From a marine gamma proteobacterium HTCC2080 (GTDB lineage Bacteria; Pseudomonadota; Gammaproteobacteria; Pseudomonadales; Halieaceae), in NCBI GenBank assembly GCA_000169115.1, contig AAVV01000003.1, forward strand, positions 186,001 to 250,000: DNA of 64,000 nt, in the 5' to 3' direction. A program made the position numbers and the translations under genes. The first letter of the stretch is position 1; each line of letters begins with the position of its first letter. This document shows positions 1 to 9,949 of the stretch, one piece after another. Under the pieces are notes generated by a model. The model was not told the origin of the DNA. It saw only the letters and a list, made by a program, of their open reading frames with translations, and searched no databases.

Positions 1-12
1 TCTTAGGGGTAG

Positions 13-750
13 CTAAGGTTGGGCGCGACCGTAAACACCGACTTCGGATTGTATCCTTTCGGCGTAATGCTGAAGTTCAGGAAACTCTTGCCCTATTGCG
101 GTCATCCAGGTGCTAGGCACATTGTCTAGCAGCCCGCTCAACATACTCGTTATTGAGAAATCAAACACCGAAAGTTTGTCTCCCACAATGTACCGAGAAT
201 TCGTCAATACGTTAGCGAGTGCCTGAAGGTCTCGCCTGGCGAACTCTTTTTGCTGCTTTAAGCTGTGTCTACCTAAGCCCTGCAAGTCCAGGGTTTTACG
301 CATTTGTCGTCGCGCCAAGGTGCTGATCAAATTGCGTATAACAGGTGGAAATGAACCAAAAAACCCTTCGTAGACATTAGGAAACCAGTCGTCGTCCAAC
401 CATCGGCTCGCCACAACCAGCCAGTACAGGTGATCATCAACGAGGCGGGTAAATGCACATCCCATCCCATAGTCAGCCGGGCTAAGCCCCTTAAATAATC
501 TTCCACCAGTGAGTTGATCAAGGTGCAAGTAAATAAGTTCAGAATCATCAATAACTTCATTATTGCTGATAATAAAGGGCAGCTTCTTTTTAGGACCTTT
601 AGCTGGATTACTCTCTAAAACGACGTCAAAGGGAATATCAAGATGCACCAGCGCCATTTCCACCCGCAGACAAAAGGGGCTGACATTGCGCAGGCCGAAG
701 GTGGGTGGAAAGGTAAATAAAGAAATAGCGGGTACTTCTGATGAACTCAT
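13..750 (-). CDS. glutathione S-transferase family protein
   Basis: Predicted soluble GST-fold protein of 245 aa; substrate unknown. The N-terminal thioredoxin-like half has an SPFC motif where GSTs place the catalytic Ser/Cys, a cis-proline segment (KKLPFII) and a DDSE glutathione-contact motif. The C-terminal half is helical, as in GST_C domains. The reading frame extends upstream to an ATG at 795, but that start has no Shine-Dalgarno (SD) sequence, whereas the Met at 750 (MSSSEVPAISLFTF) is preceded by GAGG about 10 nt away and fits the beta-strand start of the fold. It lies downstream of glyS on the same strand with a gap of about 100 bp. The sequence resembles the metaxin/Fax-like branch more than classical detoxifying GSTs, but this is family-level inference. 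Confidence 0.8.
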   Translation of the reverse strand: MSSSEVPAISLFTFPPTFGLRNVSPFCLRVEMALVHLDIPFDVVLESNPAKGPKKKLPFIISNNEVIDDSELIYLHLDQLTGGRLFKGLSPADYGMGCAFTRLVDDHLYWLVVASRWLDDDWFPNVYEGFFGSFPPVIRNLISTLARRQMRKTLDLQGLGRHSLKQQKEFARRDLQALANVLTNSRYIVGDKLSVFDFSITSMLSGLLDNVPSTWMTAIGQEFPELQHYAERIQSEVGVYGRAQP

Positions 751-852
751 AACTTTATGACCTCGCGCGAATTTGCCATTCCAAACAAGCACCATTAAAT
801 ATAGAAAAAAGTCGAACCTTTTCTCTTTATTTCGGACCGACAGGAGGGTCGT

Positions 853-2937
853 TTATTTACCTCCCCCACCCAGCAGGGCGAAGTCGGCAATACCTGTAAA
901 AGCGTTTCTAAGTGCTGCTAGCAGTTCGTGCCGGTTATCTCGGATCGCAGAGTCGTCGGCATTAACCATGACCTCTTCGAAGAAACTATCAACAGGAGCT
1001 TGTAGCGTTGCTAATTTCGACAGTGCAGCCGCGTAGTCCCCCGCTGATATGTTCTTTGCGACCCCAGCTTTTAACCCCTCTAAAGTTTCGTAAAGTTGCT
1101 TTTCAGCTGGCTGATCAAACAGGTTCGGCATGGGTGTCCCTGCTCGGGTTTCACCGGACTTGCTTAATATATTCGCGACGCGTTTATTAGCTGCAGCCAA
1201 TGCTATCGCGGCTTCTGTCCCGGCAAAAACGTTCAGGGCCGACACCCTTCGGTCGACCTCTGCTGGGCCAGTGATACCTGTGGCCAACACTGCTCTCAAC
1301 ACTTCAACGGCGATATTCTGATCATCGTACCAAGACCTAAACCGTTCCAAAGTGTATTCAGTGACTGCCGCGGCAGTATCGGAATCCAGGAGGTTTTCAG
1401 GATATTCTCGAACAGCTCGTTGGGCTAAATCTAAGAGGGTCAGCGGTGAATCTAGGTTGACTAGCAGTCGTATAACGGCCAGCGCCCCACGTCTTAAAGC
1501 AAAGGGGTCTTTAGATCCTGTAGGCGCTTGGCCGATACCAAAAATACCCACAAGGGTGTCTAAGCGATCGGCTAGAGCTACAGCCGAAGCTTCTGCACTG
1601 TTTGGCAGTTGATCTCCAGAAAAGCGCGGCCAGTAGTGTTCTTCAATTGCCGAAGCAACACTTTCTGATTCACCATCGTGATGAGCGTAGTGAGCGCCCG
1701 CTATTCCTTGAAGGTCTGGAAACTCTAATACTAAATCGGTTACCAAGTCGCATTTAGCCAGTGTGGCGGCCTTTTGGGTTACGCCAATATCCGCACCGAG
1801 CGCCTCAGCTATCCAGCTACTGAGGGCAACAATGCGTCGCGTCTTGTCTGCGACACTTCCCAGTTTTTGTTGGAAAACAATACCTTCAAGTCGTGAGCCT
1901 CGATCGGCTAGTGGTGTTGCTTTATCTGTTTCAAAGAAGAACGCAGCATCACTGAGTCTTGGTCGGATGACCCTTTCGTTGCCTGCGATTACAGAAGCAG
2001 GGCGGTTGCTTTCGATGTTGGATATCGTGATAAATAACGGTAGAAGGTCGCCCTCGTTTGAAACCAGATGAAAGTATTTTTGATGTTCTTTCATTGAGGA
2101 GATAACCGCTCCGGCTGGAACCTCTAAGAAGGCAGGATCAAAACTTCCCTGTAGCGCCACGGGCCACTCTACTAACCCGGTAACCTCGTTTAGCAGGGTT
2201 TCATCAATCACTGCGTTGGCCTGAAGACCATCGGCAATTGCAACCACCTGAGACCTGATACGTTCGCGCCGCAGATCAAAATCAGCGAGTACGTAAGCAG
2301 CTAATAGCGTCTCTTCGTATTTTGCAGGAGATGCCAAAGTGATGGCCTCTCGGTGGTGAAACCTGTGTCCCAGAGTCTGACGGTCTGACGTTATGCCCAT
2401 AATTACAACATCAATAACTTGGGTGTCCAACAGTGCTAATACCCACTGAATGGGTCGCAGAAATTCGTGGCGTTCTCGTCCCCAGCGCATACGTTTCGTT
2501 ACTGGAATGCTAGCGACGGCGTTTGCCAAGATTTCTGGCAATACTGCGACGGCGCGAGCCCCACTTTCAGTTCGACGAACGCCTAGACGGTCTCCTTTAC
2601 TAGCCTCAATGACTGTTAGATCGGTTACGTCGACGCCCTGTTTCTTGGCAAACCCCAAGGCAGCTGGGGTCCAATCTCCCTGTTTATCACGGGCTGCAGT
2701 TACTGGAGGCCCTAGTGCTTCGACCGTTTTATCAGGGGCCACGAGACTAACGCCAGCGACCAACACAGCCAGCCGGCGTGGAGTAGCAAATATTTTGCTG
2801 CTGCCATATTCAAGTCCGTGGTGGGTGAGGCCGTCTAAAATGCTGCTTCCCAGCGCTTCAGCCATGGTGGCAAGGGGGCCGGCAGGAAGTTCCTCAGTAC
2901 CCAATTCAAATAACAGATCCGCATTTGTCTGGGTCAT
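853..2937 (-). CDS. glyS: glycine--tRNA ligase beta subunit
   Basis: Large subunit (694 aa, normal bacterial length of about 690) of the alpha2beta2 glycyl-tRNA synthetase that charges tRNA-Gly in the cytoplasm. The N-terminus ([14 protein letters not shown]) is the hallmark of the GlyS family. The middle holds the HD-like region with the AHYAHHDGE segment, and the C-terminal part (roughly residues 580-690) is the DALR-type anticodon-binding helical domain. The start codon overlaps the glyQ stop by 4 bp (ATGA), so the two subunits are translationally coupled in one operon. Confidence 0.98.
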   Translation of the reverse strand: MTQTNADLLFELGTEELPAGPLATMAEALGSSILDGLTHHGLEYGSSKIFATPRRLAVLVAGVSLVAPDKTVEALGPPVTAARDKQGDWTPAALGFAKKQGVDVTDLTVIEASKGDRLGVRRTESGARAVAVLPEILANAVASIPVTKRMRWGRERHEFLRPIQWVLALLDTQVIDVVIMGITSDRQTLGHRFHHREAITLASPAKYEETLLAAYVLADFDLRRERIRSQVVAIADGLQANAVIDETLLNEVTGLVEWPVALQGSFDPAFLEVPAGAVISSMKEHQKYFHLVSNEGDLLPLFITISNIESNRPASVIAGNERVIRPRLSDAAFFFETDKATPLADRGSRLEGIVFQQKLGSVADKTRRIVALSSWIAEALGADIGVTQKAATLAKCDLVTDLVLEFPDLQGIAGAHYAHHDGESESVASAIEEHYWPRFSGDQLPNSAEASAVALADRLDTLVGIFGIGQAPTGSKDPFALRRGALAVIRLLVNLDSPLTLLDLAQRAVREYPENLLDSDTAAAVTEYTLERFRSWYDDQNIAVEVLRAVLATGITGPAEVDRRVSALNVFAGTEAAIALAAANKRVANILSKSGETRAGTPMPNLFDQPAEKQLYETLEGLKAGVAKNISAGDYAAALSKLATLQAPVDSFFEEVMVNADDSAIRDNRHELLAALRNAFTGIADFALLGGGGK

Positions 2938-3857
2938 GATTGACCCTCCAGTGCGCGTTCCCGAAGGTCTGGGTCTGCTTGGGGGAAGCCAAGGGCCGCC
3001 CGGGAATCGAAGTAACTCTGAGCCGCTGCCTTAGCTAAACTCCTTACCCTAAGGATGTACCTTTGGCGTTCTGTCACCCCTATGGCATGCCGAGCATCTA
3101 ACAAGTTGAAGGCGTGAGACGCTTTCATAACCTGCTCGTAGGCGGGTAATGGTAGTTTACATTCGACCAAACGCGTGGCCTCGTGCTCGCAGAAGTCAAA
3201 AGCTCTGAATAAAGCTTCTGTGTCGGCTTCTTGAAAGTTGTAGGTCGACATCTCCACTTCATTTTGATGAAAAACGTCGCCATAAGTCACTGGACCTGCG
3301 GGAGTTTTTGCCCAAACCAGGTCATACACAGAATCGACATCTTGGAGGTACATGGCAATGCGCTCGAGACCGTAGGTGATTTCCCCCGTTACAGGAAAGC
3401 ATTCTAGGCCCCCTGCCTGCTGAAAATAGGTGAACTGTGAAACTTCCATGCCGTTGAGCCACACTTCCCAGCCTAAACCCCAAGCACCTAAGGTTGGGGA
3501 CTCCCAATTGTCTTCAACAAAACGCACGTCGTGTTGCAACGTGTCCAGTCCTAGTTCACGAAGGCTCTCTAAGTACAGGTCTTGAAAGTTACTGGGACTG
3601 GGTTTCATCACGACTTGAAACTGATAGTAGTGCTGTAATCTGTTGGGGTTTTCGCCATAGCGACCATCGGCCGGTCTTCTACTCGGCTGCACGTAGGCTG
3701 CATTCCAATTTTCGGGCCCAATAGCACGTAAAAAAGTGGCCGGGTGGAACGTACCAGCCCCCACCTCCATATCTAACGGCTGTAAGACTACGCAGCCATG
3801 GCTGCCCCAGAAGGTCTGTAATCGCAGAATGAGTTCTTGAAAGGTCTCGGGAATCAC
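2934..3857 (-). CDS. glyQ: glycine--tRNA ligase alpha subunit
   Basis: Catalytic small subunit (307 aa) of heterotetrameric glycyl-tRNA synthetase, a class II aminoacyl-tRNA synthetase. Diagnostic segments are [17 protein letters not shown] near the N-terminus, the motif-2 region around [20 protein letters not shown], and ERIAMYLQ in motif 3. It is the first gene of the glyQ-glyS pair, with the possible GST gene further downstream. It is divergent from the lpxL-like gene across 63 bp, where a TATAAT box is visible on the minus strand. Confidence 0.98.
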   Translation of the reverse strand: MIPETFQELILRLQTFWGSHGCVVLQPLDMEVGAGTFHPATFLRAIGPENWNAAYVQPSRRPADGRYGENPNRLQHYYQFQVVMKPSPSNFQDLYLESLRELGLDTLQHDVRFVEDNWESPTLGAWGLGWEVWLNGMEVSQFTYFQQAGGLECFPVTGEITYGLERIAMYLQDVDSVYDLVWAKTPAGPVTYGDVFHQNEVEMSTYNFQEADTEALFRAFDFCEHEATRLVECKLPLPAYEQVMKASHAFNLLDARHAIGVTERQRYILRVRSLAKAAAQSYFDSRAALGFPQADPDLRERALEGQS

Positions 3858-3887
3858 TGTGAGGTCCGATAAATGTGTCAGCGCTTG

Positions 3888-3893
3888 ATTATA
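3888..3893 (-). promoter_or_regulatory. putative -10 box of the glyQS promoter
   Basis: A perfect TATAAT on the minus strand lies about 30 bp upstream of the glyQ ATG in the short divergent intergenic region. The -35 region 16-18 bp further upstream is a poor match, so this is a moderate-confidence sigma70-type promoter call. Confidence 0.45.
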
Positions 3894-3920
3894 CCTGTGA
3901 TAGGAAGGGCATAATACGCA

Positions 3921-4910
3921 TTGGTATTTTCGAGCAGCTATTTTTTGTCTTCACTTAACACACAGACGTTACGCAATCAGTCGGTCACCCACTTTTTAAG
4001 GTGGGTATTGAGGCTGAGTTATTGGCTACCTATAACTTGGGTGCGAACAATAGGGCGTGGATTGGGCCAGATTGTCTATTATTGGGATGGGCGTAGCCGT
4101 CGCGTGACAGAACGAAATATTGCTCTTGCCTATCCTGAGTTAAGTTCAGCATCTCAAAACATTTTGGTGCGAGAAATTTTACGTGAAACCGGTGCCCTGG
4201 CCGGTGAGATGGGGCATGTTTGGCAAGCTCCCTGGGCCCACACGTCTTCACTGATCGAAAGTAGTGATGGTGCCGAATCTGTTCAAGCGGCGTTGGCTTC
4301 GGGCCGTGGCGTTATCGTTTTGGGACCCCACCTTGGTAATTGGGAGGTTCTCGGTCTTCATCTTGCTACATTGGGTAATACAGTGGCTTTGTTTGAGCCC
4401 CCAAAAATTGCTGGCATAGGCGATTTAGTTAAGAGCGCCCGGGAACGCAGTGGCGGAGAGCTTGTTCCAACAAATGCCCGAGGTTTGGCAACCTTAGTGC
4501 GCTGTGTGCGACAGGGCGGTATTTCAGGCATTCTTCCTGATCAAGTTCCCGCTTCTGCTTCGGGAGGGCTAAACGTCCCCTTTATGGGGGTTGACTGCGG
4601 CACGGCTAGTCTGGGTTGTAACCTTATTAAGCGCTCCAACGCTCAGGCTTTTATGGGCGTGGCTTTGAGGACTGCGGGTGGTTTTAAAGTGCTCTATAAA
4701 GCGGCGCCCGCTGAGGTCTACGGGGATGACGAGATCGCTGCATTAACGGCTATGAATAACGCTGTTGCTGAGTTACTGAAGGGCTACGACGAGCAATATC
4801 AATGGTCTTACAAACGATTTCGTTGTCGTCCGGATAATGGCATTGATCATTATCAAAACTTAAAAGTTCCTCGGGCACGATTTGAGATTAAACCGGAGCA
4901 GTATTTTTGA
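3921..4910 (+). CDS. lysophospholipid/lipid A lauroyl acyltransferase (LpxL/HtrB family)
   Basis: Predicted inner-membrane acyltransferase (up to 329 aa) adding a secondary acyl chain to lipid A or a related lipid. The family signature is the HLGNWE motif (HX4E-type active site) near residue 140, preceded by GVIVLGP; a later [14 protein letters not shown] segment matches the second conserved block. The N-terminal region ([14 protein letters not shown]) is a membrane-associated helix. The annotated start is a TTG at 3921 with a distant AGGAAGGG; a slightly later start is possible because the first 20 residues are not typical of the family. The gene directly overlaps the next gene, suggesting a two-gene operon. 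Which acyl chain and acceptor it uses cannot be read from sequence. Confidence 0.88.
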   Translation: MVFSSSYFLSSLNTQTLRNQSVTHFLRWVLRLSYWLPITWVRTIGRGLGQIVYYWDGRSRRVTERNIALAYPELSSASQNILVREILRETGALAGEMGHVWQAPWAHTSSLIESSDGAESVQAALASGRGVIVLGPHLGNWEVLGLHLATLGNTVALFEPPKIAGIGDLVKSARERSGGELVPTNARGLATLVRCVRQGGISGILPDQVPASASGGLNVPFMGVDCGTASLGCNLIKRSNAQAFMGVALRTAGGFKVLYKAAPAEVYGDDEIAALTAMNNAVAELLKGYDEQYQWSYKRFRCRPDNGIDHYQNLKVPRARFEIKPEQYF

Positions 4911-4918
4911 ACAAAATA

Positions 4919-5719
4919 ATGGGAAAGCTCGTCGCCGGCCTGATCGGTTTCTTTACCCTCGGTATTGTCGGTCTACTGTTTGGTATTGCTATTGGACACG
5001 CCTTTGACCGGGGACTTTGGCAGGCGCTTCAAGCGGCTAGCCCTGACAATCTTGCTCGCAGTCAGAAGCAGTTTTTCGATACGACATTTACCTTGTTGGG
5101 TTATGTCGCTAAGTCCGATGGTCGGGTTAGTGAGGCAGAGATTGCTCAGGCCGAAGCAATGTTTCGGCAGCTGCGGCTTAATCCCACCCAAAGAAGTTCT
5201 GCAATACAGCACTTTCGTGAAGGCGCCGAGCCCGGTTTTGATCCTGACTCGACAGTAACGGCCTTTGCCGCAAGAGTTGGACAACGGCGACAAGTTCAAC
5301 AAACGCTGTTTGCTTTTCTCGCGAGCATGGCTTTGGCTGACGGAGAGTTGGCTGAACCCGAGCGGGCCGCATTGCACCATATTGCGAGCTTGCTGGGTAT
5401 GCCGACACAAGCTGTTGATAGGGTGGTGGCGATGCTGGTGGCACAGTCGCGTTTCCACACCGGTGGCGGAGCTGGGTATAGCACGGGGACCCCGGCACCC
5501 CGTGACCGTATAAACGATGCTTATCAGGCGCTGGGGGTCAGTGCTTCTGACTCCAACGAGGTCATTAAGAAGAGTTACCGTCGGTTGATGAGCGAGAACC
5601 ATCCTGACAAATTAATCGCCAAGGGTGTTCCTGATGAAATGGTTAAGCTGGGCACTGCTCGGTCTCAGGAAATATCAACAGCTTACGAGGTCATAAAATC
5701 GGCTCGAGGAATGAAATAA
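4919..5719 (+). CDS. djlA: DjlA-like membrane co-chaperone (TerB + J domain)
   Basis: Membrane-anchored DnaK co-chaperone of DjlA type. An N-terminal transmembrane helix (GLIGFFTLGIVGLLFGIAIG) is followed by a TerB-like helical domain with two similar halves (YVAKSDGRVSEAE and SMALADGELAEPE), then a C-terminal J domain (DAYQALGVSASDSNEVIKKSY) carrying the HPD tripeptide needed to stimulate DnaK ATPase. Length is 266 aa, close to the E. coli protein. An in-frame TTG at 4907 overlaps the previous stop; the ATG at 4919 is chosen as the more conventional start. It probably forms an operon with the acyltransferase. Its clients are unknown. Confidence 0.92.
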   Translation: MGKLVAGLIGFFTLGIVGLLFGIAIGHAFDRGLWQALQAASPDNLARSQKQFFDTTFTLLGYVAKSDGRVSEAEIAQAEAMFRQLRLNPTQRSSAIQHFREGAEPGFDPDSTVTAFAARVGQRRQVQQTLFAFLASMALADGELAEPERAALHHIASLLGMPTQAVDRVVAMLVAQSRFHTGGGAGYSTGTPAPRDRINDAYQALGVSASDSNEVIKKSYRRLMSENHPDKLIAKGVPDEMVKLGTARSQEISTAYEVIKSARGMK

Positions 5720-5727
5720 ATATTCCC

Positions 5728-7176
5728 CTATGGCCGCCAGAAGGCGGGGGTGAATAGAACCAGCAGGGTGAAAACCTCGAGTCTTCCCAAAAGCATCGCG
5801 CCACAAAGAATGACTTTCCCAATTTCACTGACCATCGCGTAATTAGCGGCTACGCTACCCAGCCCGGGCCCAAGGTTGTTCATTGCAGCAGTGGTTGCTG
5901 AGAATGCTGAGGTAAAATCTAGTCCGGTGGCCAGCATCAACAGCATGATAGTGACCATGCACACCATGTAAACGGCGTAAAAACTCCAAACCGCACTGAC
6001 GACCGATGGCTGAACCCGCCGGGCGTCTAATTTCAACGGGATGATGGCGTTAGGGTGTAATAGCTGCTTTAGCTCACGCATGCCTTGGCGAAAAATCAGC
6101 AGCAGTCGCATGGCCTTGAGGCCCCCACCAGTTGAGCCAGCGCAGCCCCCCATAAATGACAGGATAAGCAATAAAACAGGTAAGAAATGAGGCCACAAGG
6201 AAAAGTCCTGGGTGGTGAACCCCGTTGTTGTGGCAATTGAGACCGTCTGAAACATACCGTGAATTAGGCTTTCACTGGGTGACAATGTTTGGGTGACCAG
6301 CAAAGTTAAGCAGGTGATCACGATGGCTATGCCAATGACACTACTGAAGAAACGGGTTTCTGAATCACGCTGGTAAATTTCCAGGCTGCGCCGCTGCAAG
6401 GCAATAAAGTGCAAGCCAAAATTAATGGCGGAAGCCGCCATAAAAAACGTGCAGATCAAAAGAATAAGCTCGCTTTGGAAAAACCCCATGCTGGCATCGT
6501 GTGTAGAGAAGCCACCGATAGCAATGGTTGAAAACGCGTGACAAATGGCATCGAAAAAAGACATACCAGCTAGCCAATAGGCGGCAGCACACGCTGTGGT
6601 AAGCCCTAAGTAAATTCCAAATAAGGCTTTAGCCGTACCGGTGATTCTAGGGGTGAGCTTGCGGTCTTTGGCAGGGCCCGTACTTTCGGCGCGGTACAAT
6701 TGCATACCGCCAATGCCCAGCATGGGGAGGATCGCAACCGCTAAAACAATGATGCCTATTCCTCCCAGCCATTGCAGTTGTTGCCGATAAAGCAACAGGG
6801 ATCGCGGTAAATCGTCGAGGCCGGCAATAACTGTTGCACCGGTTGTTGTGAGGCCGGATACAGATTCAAATAACGCGTCGGCAAGAGAAAGTGGCACTGC
6901 GTCACTGGTGAGAAAAGGCACCGAACCAAAGGCGCCAAGTACAATCCAAAATAATGCAGTTACTAGAAAACCGTCGCGAATACGAAGGTCTCTACGGGCA
7001 TTTCTTGCCGGCAACCACAGGACTACACCGGCAAGCAGGTTTATGCCAAAAGCTATGGCAAAAGCATGCGCTGATCCGTCGTCATCTAATAGGCCCAAGA
7101 TCATAGGTGGCAACATGGCGGTGCTGAAAAGCATCAGCAACACGCCAATGATGCGCAGGGATACGGGCAGATGCAT
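5728..7176 (-). CDS. trkH: Trk-type potassium uptake channel subunit
   Basis: Inner-membrane K+ translocating subunit (482 aa, usual TrkH length). Four pore-loop repeats can be located by their filter-like segments (SGLTTTGATV, IAIGGFSTHD, IATTTGFTTQD, AMNNLGPGLGS), each with the conserved glycine of the selectivity filter, and the chain is rich in predicted membrane helices. The start ATG shares one base with the trkA stop (TGATG), so it is translationally coupled to trkA, the gene for its NAD/ATP-binding regulatory ring. The operon order def-fmt-rsmB-trkA matches other gammaproteobacteria, here extended by trkH. Confidence 0.96.
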   Translation of the reverse strand: MHLPVSLRIIGVLLMLFSTAMLPPMILGLLDDDGSAHAFAIAFGINLLAGVVLWLPARNARRDLRIRDGFLVTALFWIVLGAFGSVPFLTSDAVPLSLADALFESVSGLTTTGATVIAGLDDLPRSLLLYRQQLQWLGGIGIIVLAVAILPMLGIGGMQLYRAESTGPAKDRKLTPRITGTAKALFGIYLGLTTACAAAYWLAGMSFFDAICHAFSTIAIGGFSTHDASMGFFQSELILLICTFFMAASAINFGLHFIALQRRSLEIYQRDSETRFFSSVIGIAIVITCLTLLVTQTLSPSESLIHGMFQTVSIATTTGFTTQDFSLWPHFLPVLLLILSFMGGCAGSTGGGLKAMRLLLIFRQGMRELKQLLHPNAIIPLKLDARRVQPSVVSAVWSFYAVYMVCMVTIMLLMLATGLDFTSAFSATTAAMNNLGPGLGSVAANYAMVSEIGKVILCGAMLLGRLEVFTLLVLFTPAFWRP

Positions 7177-8552
7177 CAGAAAAAACCAAAACCAGGGGCG
7201 AACAAACGTTCGACTTCCGCGATTCGATTTCTATCGGTCAGGAACAAAATCACATGGTCATCAGGTTCTACCGTAATGTGGCTGTGGGCAATAACTACGT
7301 CTGTACCGCGCAATATAGCCCCGACGGTGACCCCTTGAGGCAGTTCGATCTCATCAAGGCGTTTGCCAATGACCTTTGAGGTGCGCGCATCACCATGTGC
7401 TATTAGCTCAATGGCCTCTGCTGCGCCACGGCGAAGGGAGTGCACATTGCTGATATCACCGCGTCTGATATGGGTTAGCAGGCTACCAATGGTGATTTGC
7501 TGTGGCGAGATCGCAATATCGATTTCTTCTCCTACGAGGTCTGCATAGGCGGCGTTAGTGATTAATGTGATGACTTTTTTTGCGCCCAAGCGCTTGGCCA
7601 GCATCGACATCATGATGTTGGACTCATCGTTGTTGGTCAGGGCGCAGAAAACATCTGTTTGTTCGATATTCTCTTGAAGCAGTAGGGACGGTTCATTGGC
7701 GCTGCCATGGAGCACGATAGATTCTTCAAGCATCTCAGAGAGAACTCGACAGCGATCGTAGCTCAGCTCCAAAACTTTCACTTGGTAGTTGCGCTCAAGG
7801 CGGCTTGCCAAAGTGGCGCCGATATTACCCCCCCCTGCAATCATGACGCGACGATAGGGCTCGTCGACGGTTCTGAGCTCAGATGTAACTGCACGAATAT
7901 TTTCTCGTGCCGCAATAAAAAACACTTCGTCATTGGGTTGTACGACGGTTAGCCCCTCTGGAATGATGGGGGGCGAGTCATGACGAAAAATAGCAGCGAC
8001 TCGAGTATCAATATTGGGCATGTGATCGCGAATTTCTTGCAGCTGTCGACCGACAATAGGCCCGCCTTCGATGGCGCGTACGGCAACCAGGCGAATCCTG
8101 CCCTCTGCAAAATCTAGAACTTGTAAGGAGCCGGGATTGGCAATCAACTGTTGAATGTTACTGGTGACGAGTTGTTCCGGGCCAATAATTACGTCCACGG
8201 GTATGGCGCCACTTTTAAACAGTGCTTGGGCGTTATTGAGATAATCTGAGCTGCGTATGCGAGAGATCTTTTTTGGCGTTCGATAAAGTGTGAAGGCGAC
8301 CTGGCAGGCCGTCATATTGATCTCGTCTGAGTTGGTGACTGCAATGAGCAGGTCTGCATTTTCCGCACCGGCATTGAGTAAGGTGGTGGGATGGGCGGCA
8401 TCGCCATGCACCGTACGAATATCGAGTCGCTCCTGCAGGGCTCTAAGCGTGGTTGCTTGACTGTCGACGACCGTTATTTCGTTCTGCTCGTCGGCTAGCT
8501 GTTCAGCTAGCGTTCCCCCTACCTGCCCAGCACCTAAAATTATAATTTTCAC
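7176..8552 (-). CDS. trkA: Trk system potassium uptake regulatory protein
   Basis: Cytoplasmic peripheral subunit (458 aa) gating the Trk channel. It contains two tandem RCK units: a Rossmann nucleotide-binding motif GAGQVGGTL at the N-terminus and a second GGGNIGATL near residue 235, each followed by a TrkA_C domain (VDVIIGPEQLVT... and IDIAISPQQITIG...). The start is a GTG (minus strand, 8552) preceded by AAGGAGAGG about 11 nt upstream. The same leader contains a short palindrome, 8567-8577, that could mask the SD (see findings). It sits 80 bp downstream of rsmB and directly upstream of trkH. Confidence 0.97.
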   Translation of the reverse strand: MKIIILGAGQVGGTLAEQLADEQNEITVVDSQATTLRALQERLDIRTVHGDAAHPTTLLNAGAENADLLIAVTNSDEINMTACQVAFTLYRTPKKISRIRSSDYLNNAQALFKSGAIPVDVIIGPEQLVTSNIQQLIANPGSLQVLDFAEGRIRLVAVRAIEGGPIVGRQLQEIRDHMPNIDTRVAAIFRHDSPPIIPEGLTVVQPNDEVFFIAARENIRAVTSELRTVDEPYRRVMIAGGGNIGATLASRLERNYQVKVLELSYDRCRVLSEMLEESIVLHGSANEPSLLLQENIEQTDVFCALTNNDESNIMMSMLAKRLGAKKVITLITNAAYADLVGEEIDIAISPQQITIGSLLTHIRRGDISNVHSLRRGAAEAIELIAHGDARTSKVIGKRLDEIELPQGVTVGAILRGTDVVIAHSHITVEPDDHVILFLTDRNRIAEVERLFAPGFGFF

Positions 8553-8566
8553 AGTTTGTTTGGCCT

Positions 8567-8577
8567 CTCCTTAGGAG
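8567..8577 (-). promoter_or_regulatory. palindrome overlapping the trkA Shine-Dalgarno
   Basis: On the minus strand the trkA leader reads TCACCTCCT immediately followed by AAGGAGAGG. CTCCT and AGGAG form a perfect inverted repeat around a single A, and TCACCTCCT is identical to the anti-SD at the 3' end of 16S rRNA. A short hairpin could compete with ribosome binding; a functional role is inference. Confidence 0.3.
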
Positions 8578-8632
8578 GTGACACGACCTTAAACGTACTG
8601 CGCAGGATTTTCATGGTGTTTTTTACCGCAAA

Positions 8633-9949
8633 CTACGCGCATGTAGGAGTTACTACTTTTTTTAACAGCGAAAAATATAGCCCATCGCCGTTATTTAACG
8701 TTGGTAAGGTTTGCAAACCAAAGCGGGTATTAAATCTAAGCGTACCTCCGGCCAGAGGCATGACCTCACACTGGGGCAGCTGTGATTGCGCTGCTTCAAT
8801 AACGTTATCATTTTCTGCCTCTAGCAATGAGCAAGTGACATACAACAGGCGCCCACCGGGTTTCACCAAAGGCCACAACCCTTCCAGAATGTCTCGCTGT
8901 TGTTGATGAAAAGTTGCGATATCTGCGGCTTTGCGGGTGATTTTAATGTCTGGATTTCTTCGAATTACTCCAGTGGCCGAGCAGGGTACGTCTGCAAGAA
9001 TGGCGTCAAATTGTCTAGGGCCTAAGGTCACGCTTGCCTGGGTGGCATCTACCACTTTTACATCTAGGGGCAAATTAAGGCGAGTACTGTTCTCTTGTAA
9101 GCTCTCAAGGCGTTGGTCACTGATATCTGCCGCTAGCACCTTTGCTTTGGGTGCACACTCAAGTACGTGGCAGGTTTTACCACCTGGTGCAGCGCAGGCA
9201 TCGAAAATAGACTCATCATTATTTGGCTGTAAAAACTGTGCGGCCAATTGAGCTGAAGCATCTTGAACAGAGCTCCACCCCTCAAGGAAACCTGGAATAC
9301 TCGACACGGGCCTGGGAGTTTGTAACGTTATTGCAGTGGCAATATGGGGATTGATGGCTACTGGAATGTCAGCATTTTGCAATGTAGACACGTAATCTGC
9401 TCTAGACCCCCGCTGCAGGTTAACTCGAAGCGTCATGGGGGGATGTTCGCGGCTTGCACCGGCAATTTCACTGGCCTGATCTGGCCATTGCTTGCAGATG
9501 GCTTGCCAAAGCCAATCGGGTAATGCGTTGCTTTGGCTCTCTGTAAGTTGATCTTCAAGCGCACCTTTTTGTCGCTGGTAATTGCGCAGACAGCCATTGA
9601 TGAGCCCTGCCGCCCATGATTTCCCAAGGCTTTTGGCGGCTTCAACAGTTTCGCCAACAGCAGCATGCGAGGGTACGTTGAGGCCTGATAGTTGGTGAAT
9701 ACCGGTGAGAATGAGGCAGAGAACGTCGGCGTCTTTGGCACGAGGCGGTTTGCGCAGCAACTGCAGGGCAATGCCTTCTAGCCGCGGCCATTCTCGCAGG
9801 GTGCCGTAGACCAACTCCTGAACGAGCGGCCTATTTTCAAGGCTAAGTGGTTCGAGCCCCTTGGGCAGTGCCCTGACGAGAGATTCCCCGTTATATACGG
9901 CTGCCAGTATTCGTGCCGCGATTGCTCGACTTGTTAACCTGGCTTTCAA
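8633..9949 (-). CDS. rsmB: 16S rRNA (cytosine(967)-C(5))-methyltransferase
   Basis: SAM-dependent m5C methyltransferase of 16S rRNA (438 aa). An N-terminal NusB-like helical RNA-binding domain (about residues 1-140) precedes the catalytic Rossmann domain. Key motifs are DACAAPGGKTCHVLE (SAM binding), DVPCSATGVIRRNPD (Pro-Cys motif IV) and VTCSLLEAEN (catalytic Cys of motif VI). Its start overlaps the fmt stop by 4 bp. The operon def-fmt-rsmB-trkA is widely conserved and couples initiator-tRNA formylation with ribosome modification genes. Confidence 0.97.
   Translation of the reverse strand: MKARLTSRAIAARILAAVYNGESLVRALPKGLEPLSLENRPLVQELVYGTLREWPRLEGIALQLLRKPPRAKDADVLCLILTGIHQLSGLNVPSHAAVGETVEAAKSLGKSWAAGLINGCLRNYQRQKGALEDQLTESQSNALPDWLWQAICKQWPDQASEIAGASREHPPMTLRVNLQRGSRADYVSTLQNADIPVAINPHIATAITLQTPRPVSSIPGFLEGWSSVQDASAQLAAQFLQPNNDESIFDACAAPGGKTCHVLECAPKAKVLAADISDQRLESLQENSTRLNLPLDVKVVDATQASVTLGPRQFDAILADVPCSATGVIRRNPDIKITRKAADIATFHQQQRDILEGLWPLVKPGGRLLYVTCSLLEAENDNVIEAAQSQLPQCEVMPLAGGTLRFNTRFGLQTLPTLNNGDGLYFSLLKKVVTPTCA

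Noticed and set aside
2450-3034. 194-codon plus-strand frame opposite glyS/glyQ
   Set aside because: Antisense to two certain housekeeping genes; low-complexity Ser/Arg/Pro-rich product.
4973-5602. 209-codon minus-strand frame opposite djlA
   Set aside because: Lies fully antisense to a gene with clear TerB and J domains; no recognisable domain of its own.
9838-9860. GGTTCGAGCCCC, resembling a tRNA T-arm
   Set aside because: It lies inside rsmB coding sequence and no acceptor or anticodon arms can be built around it.
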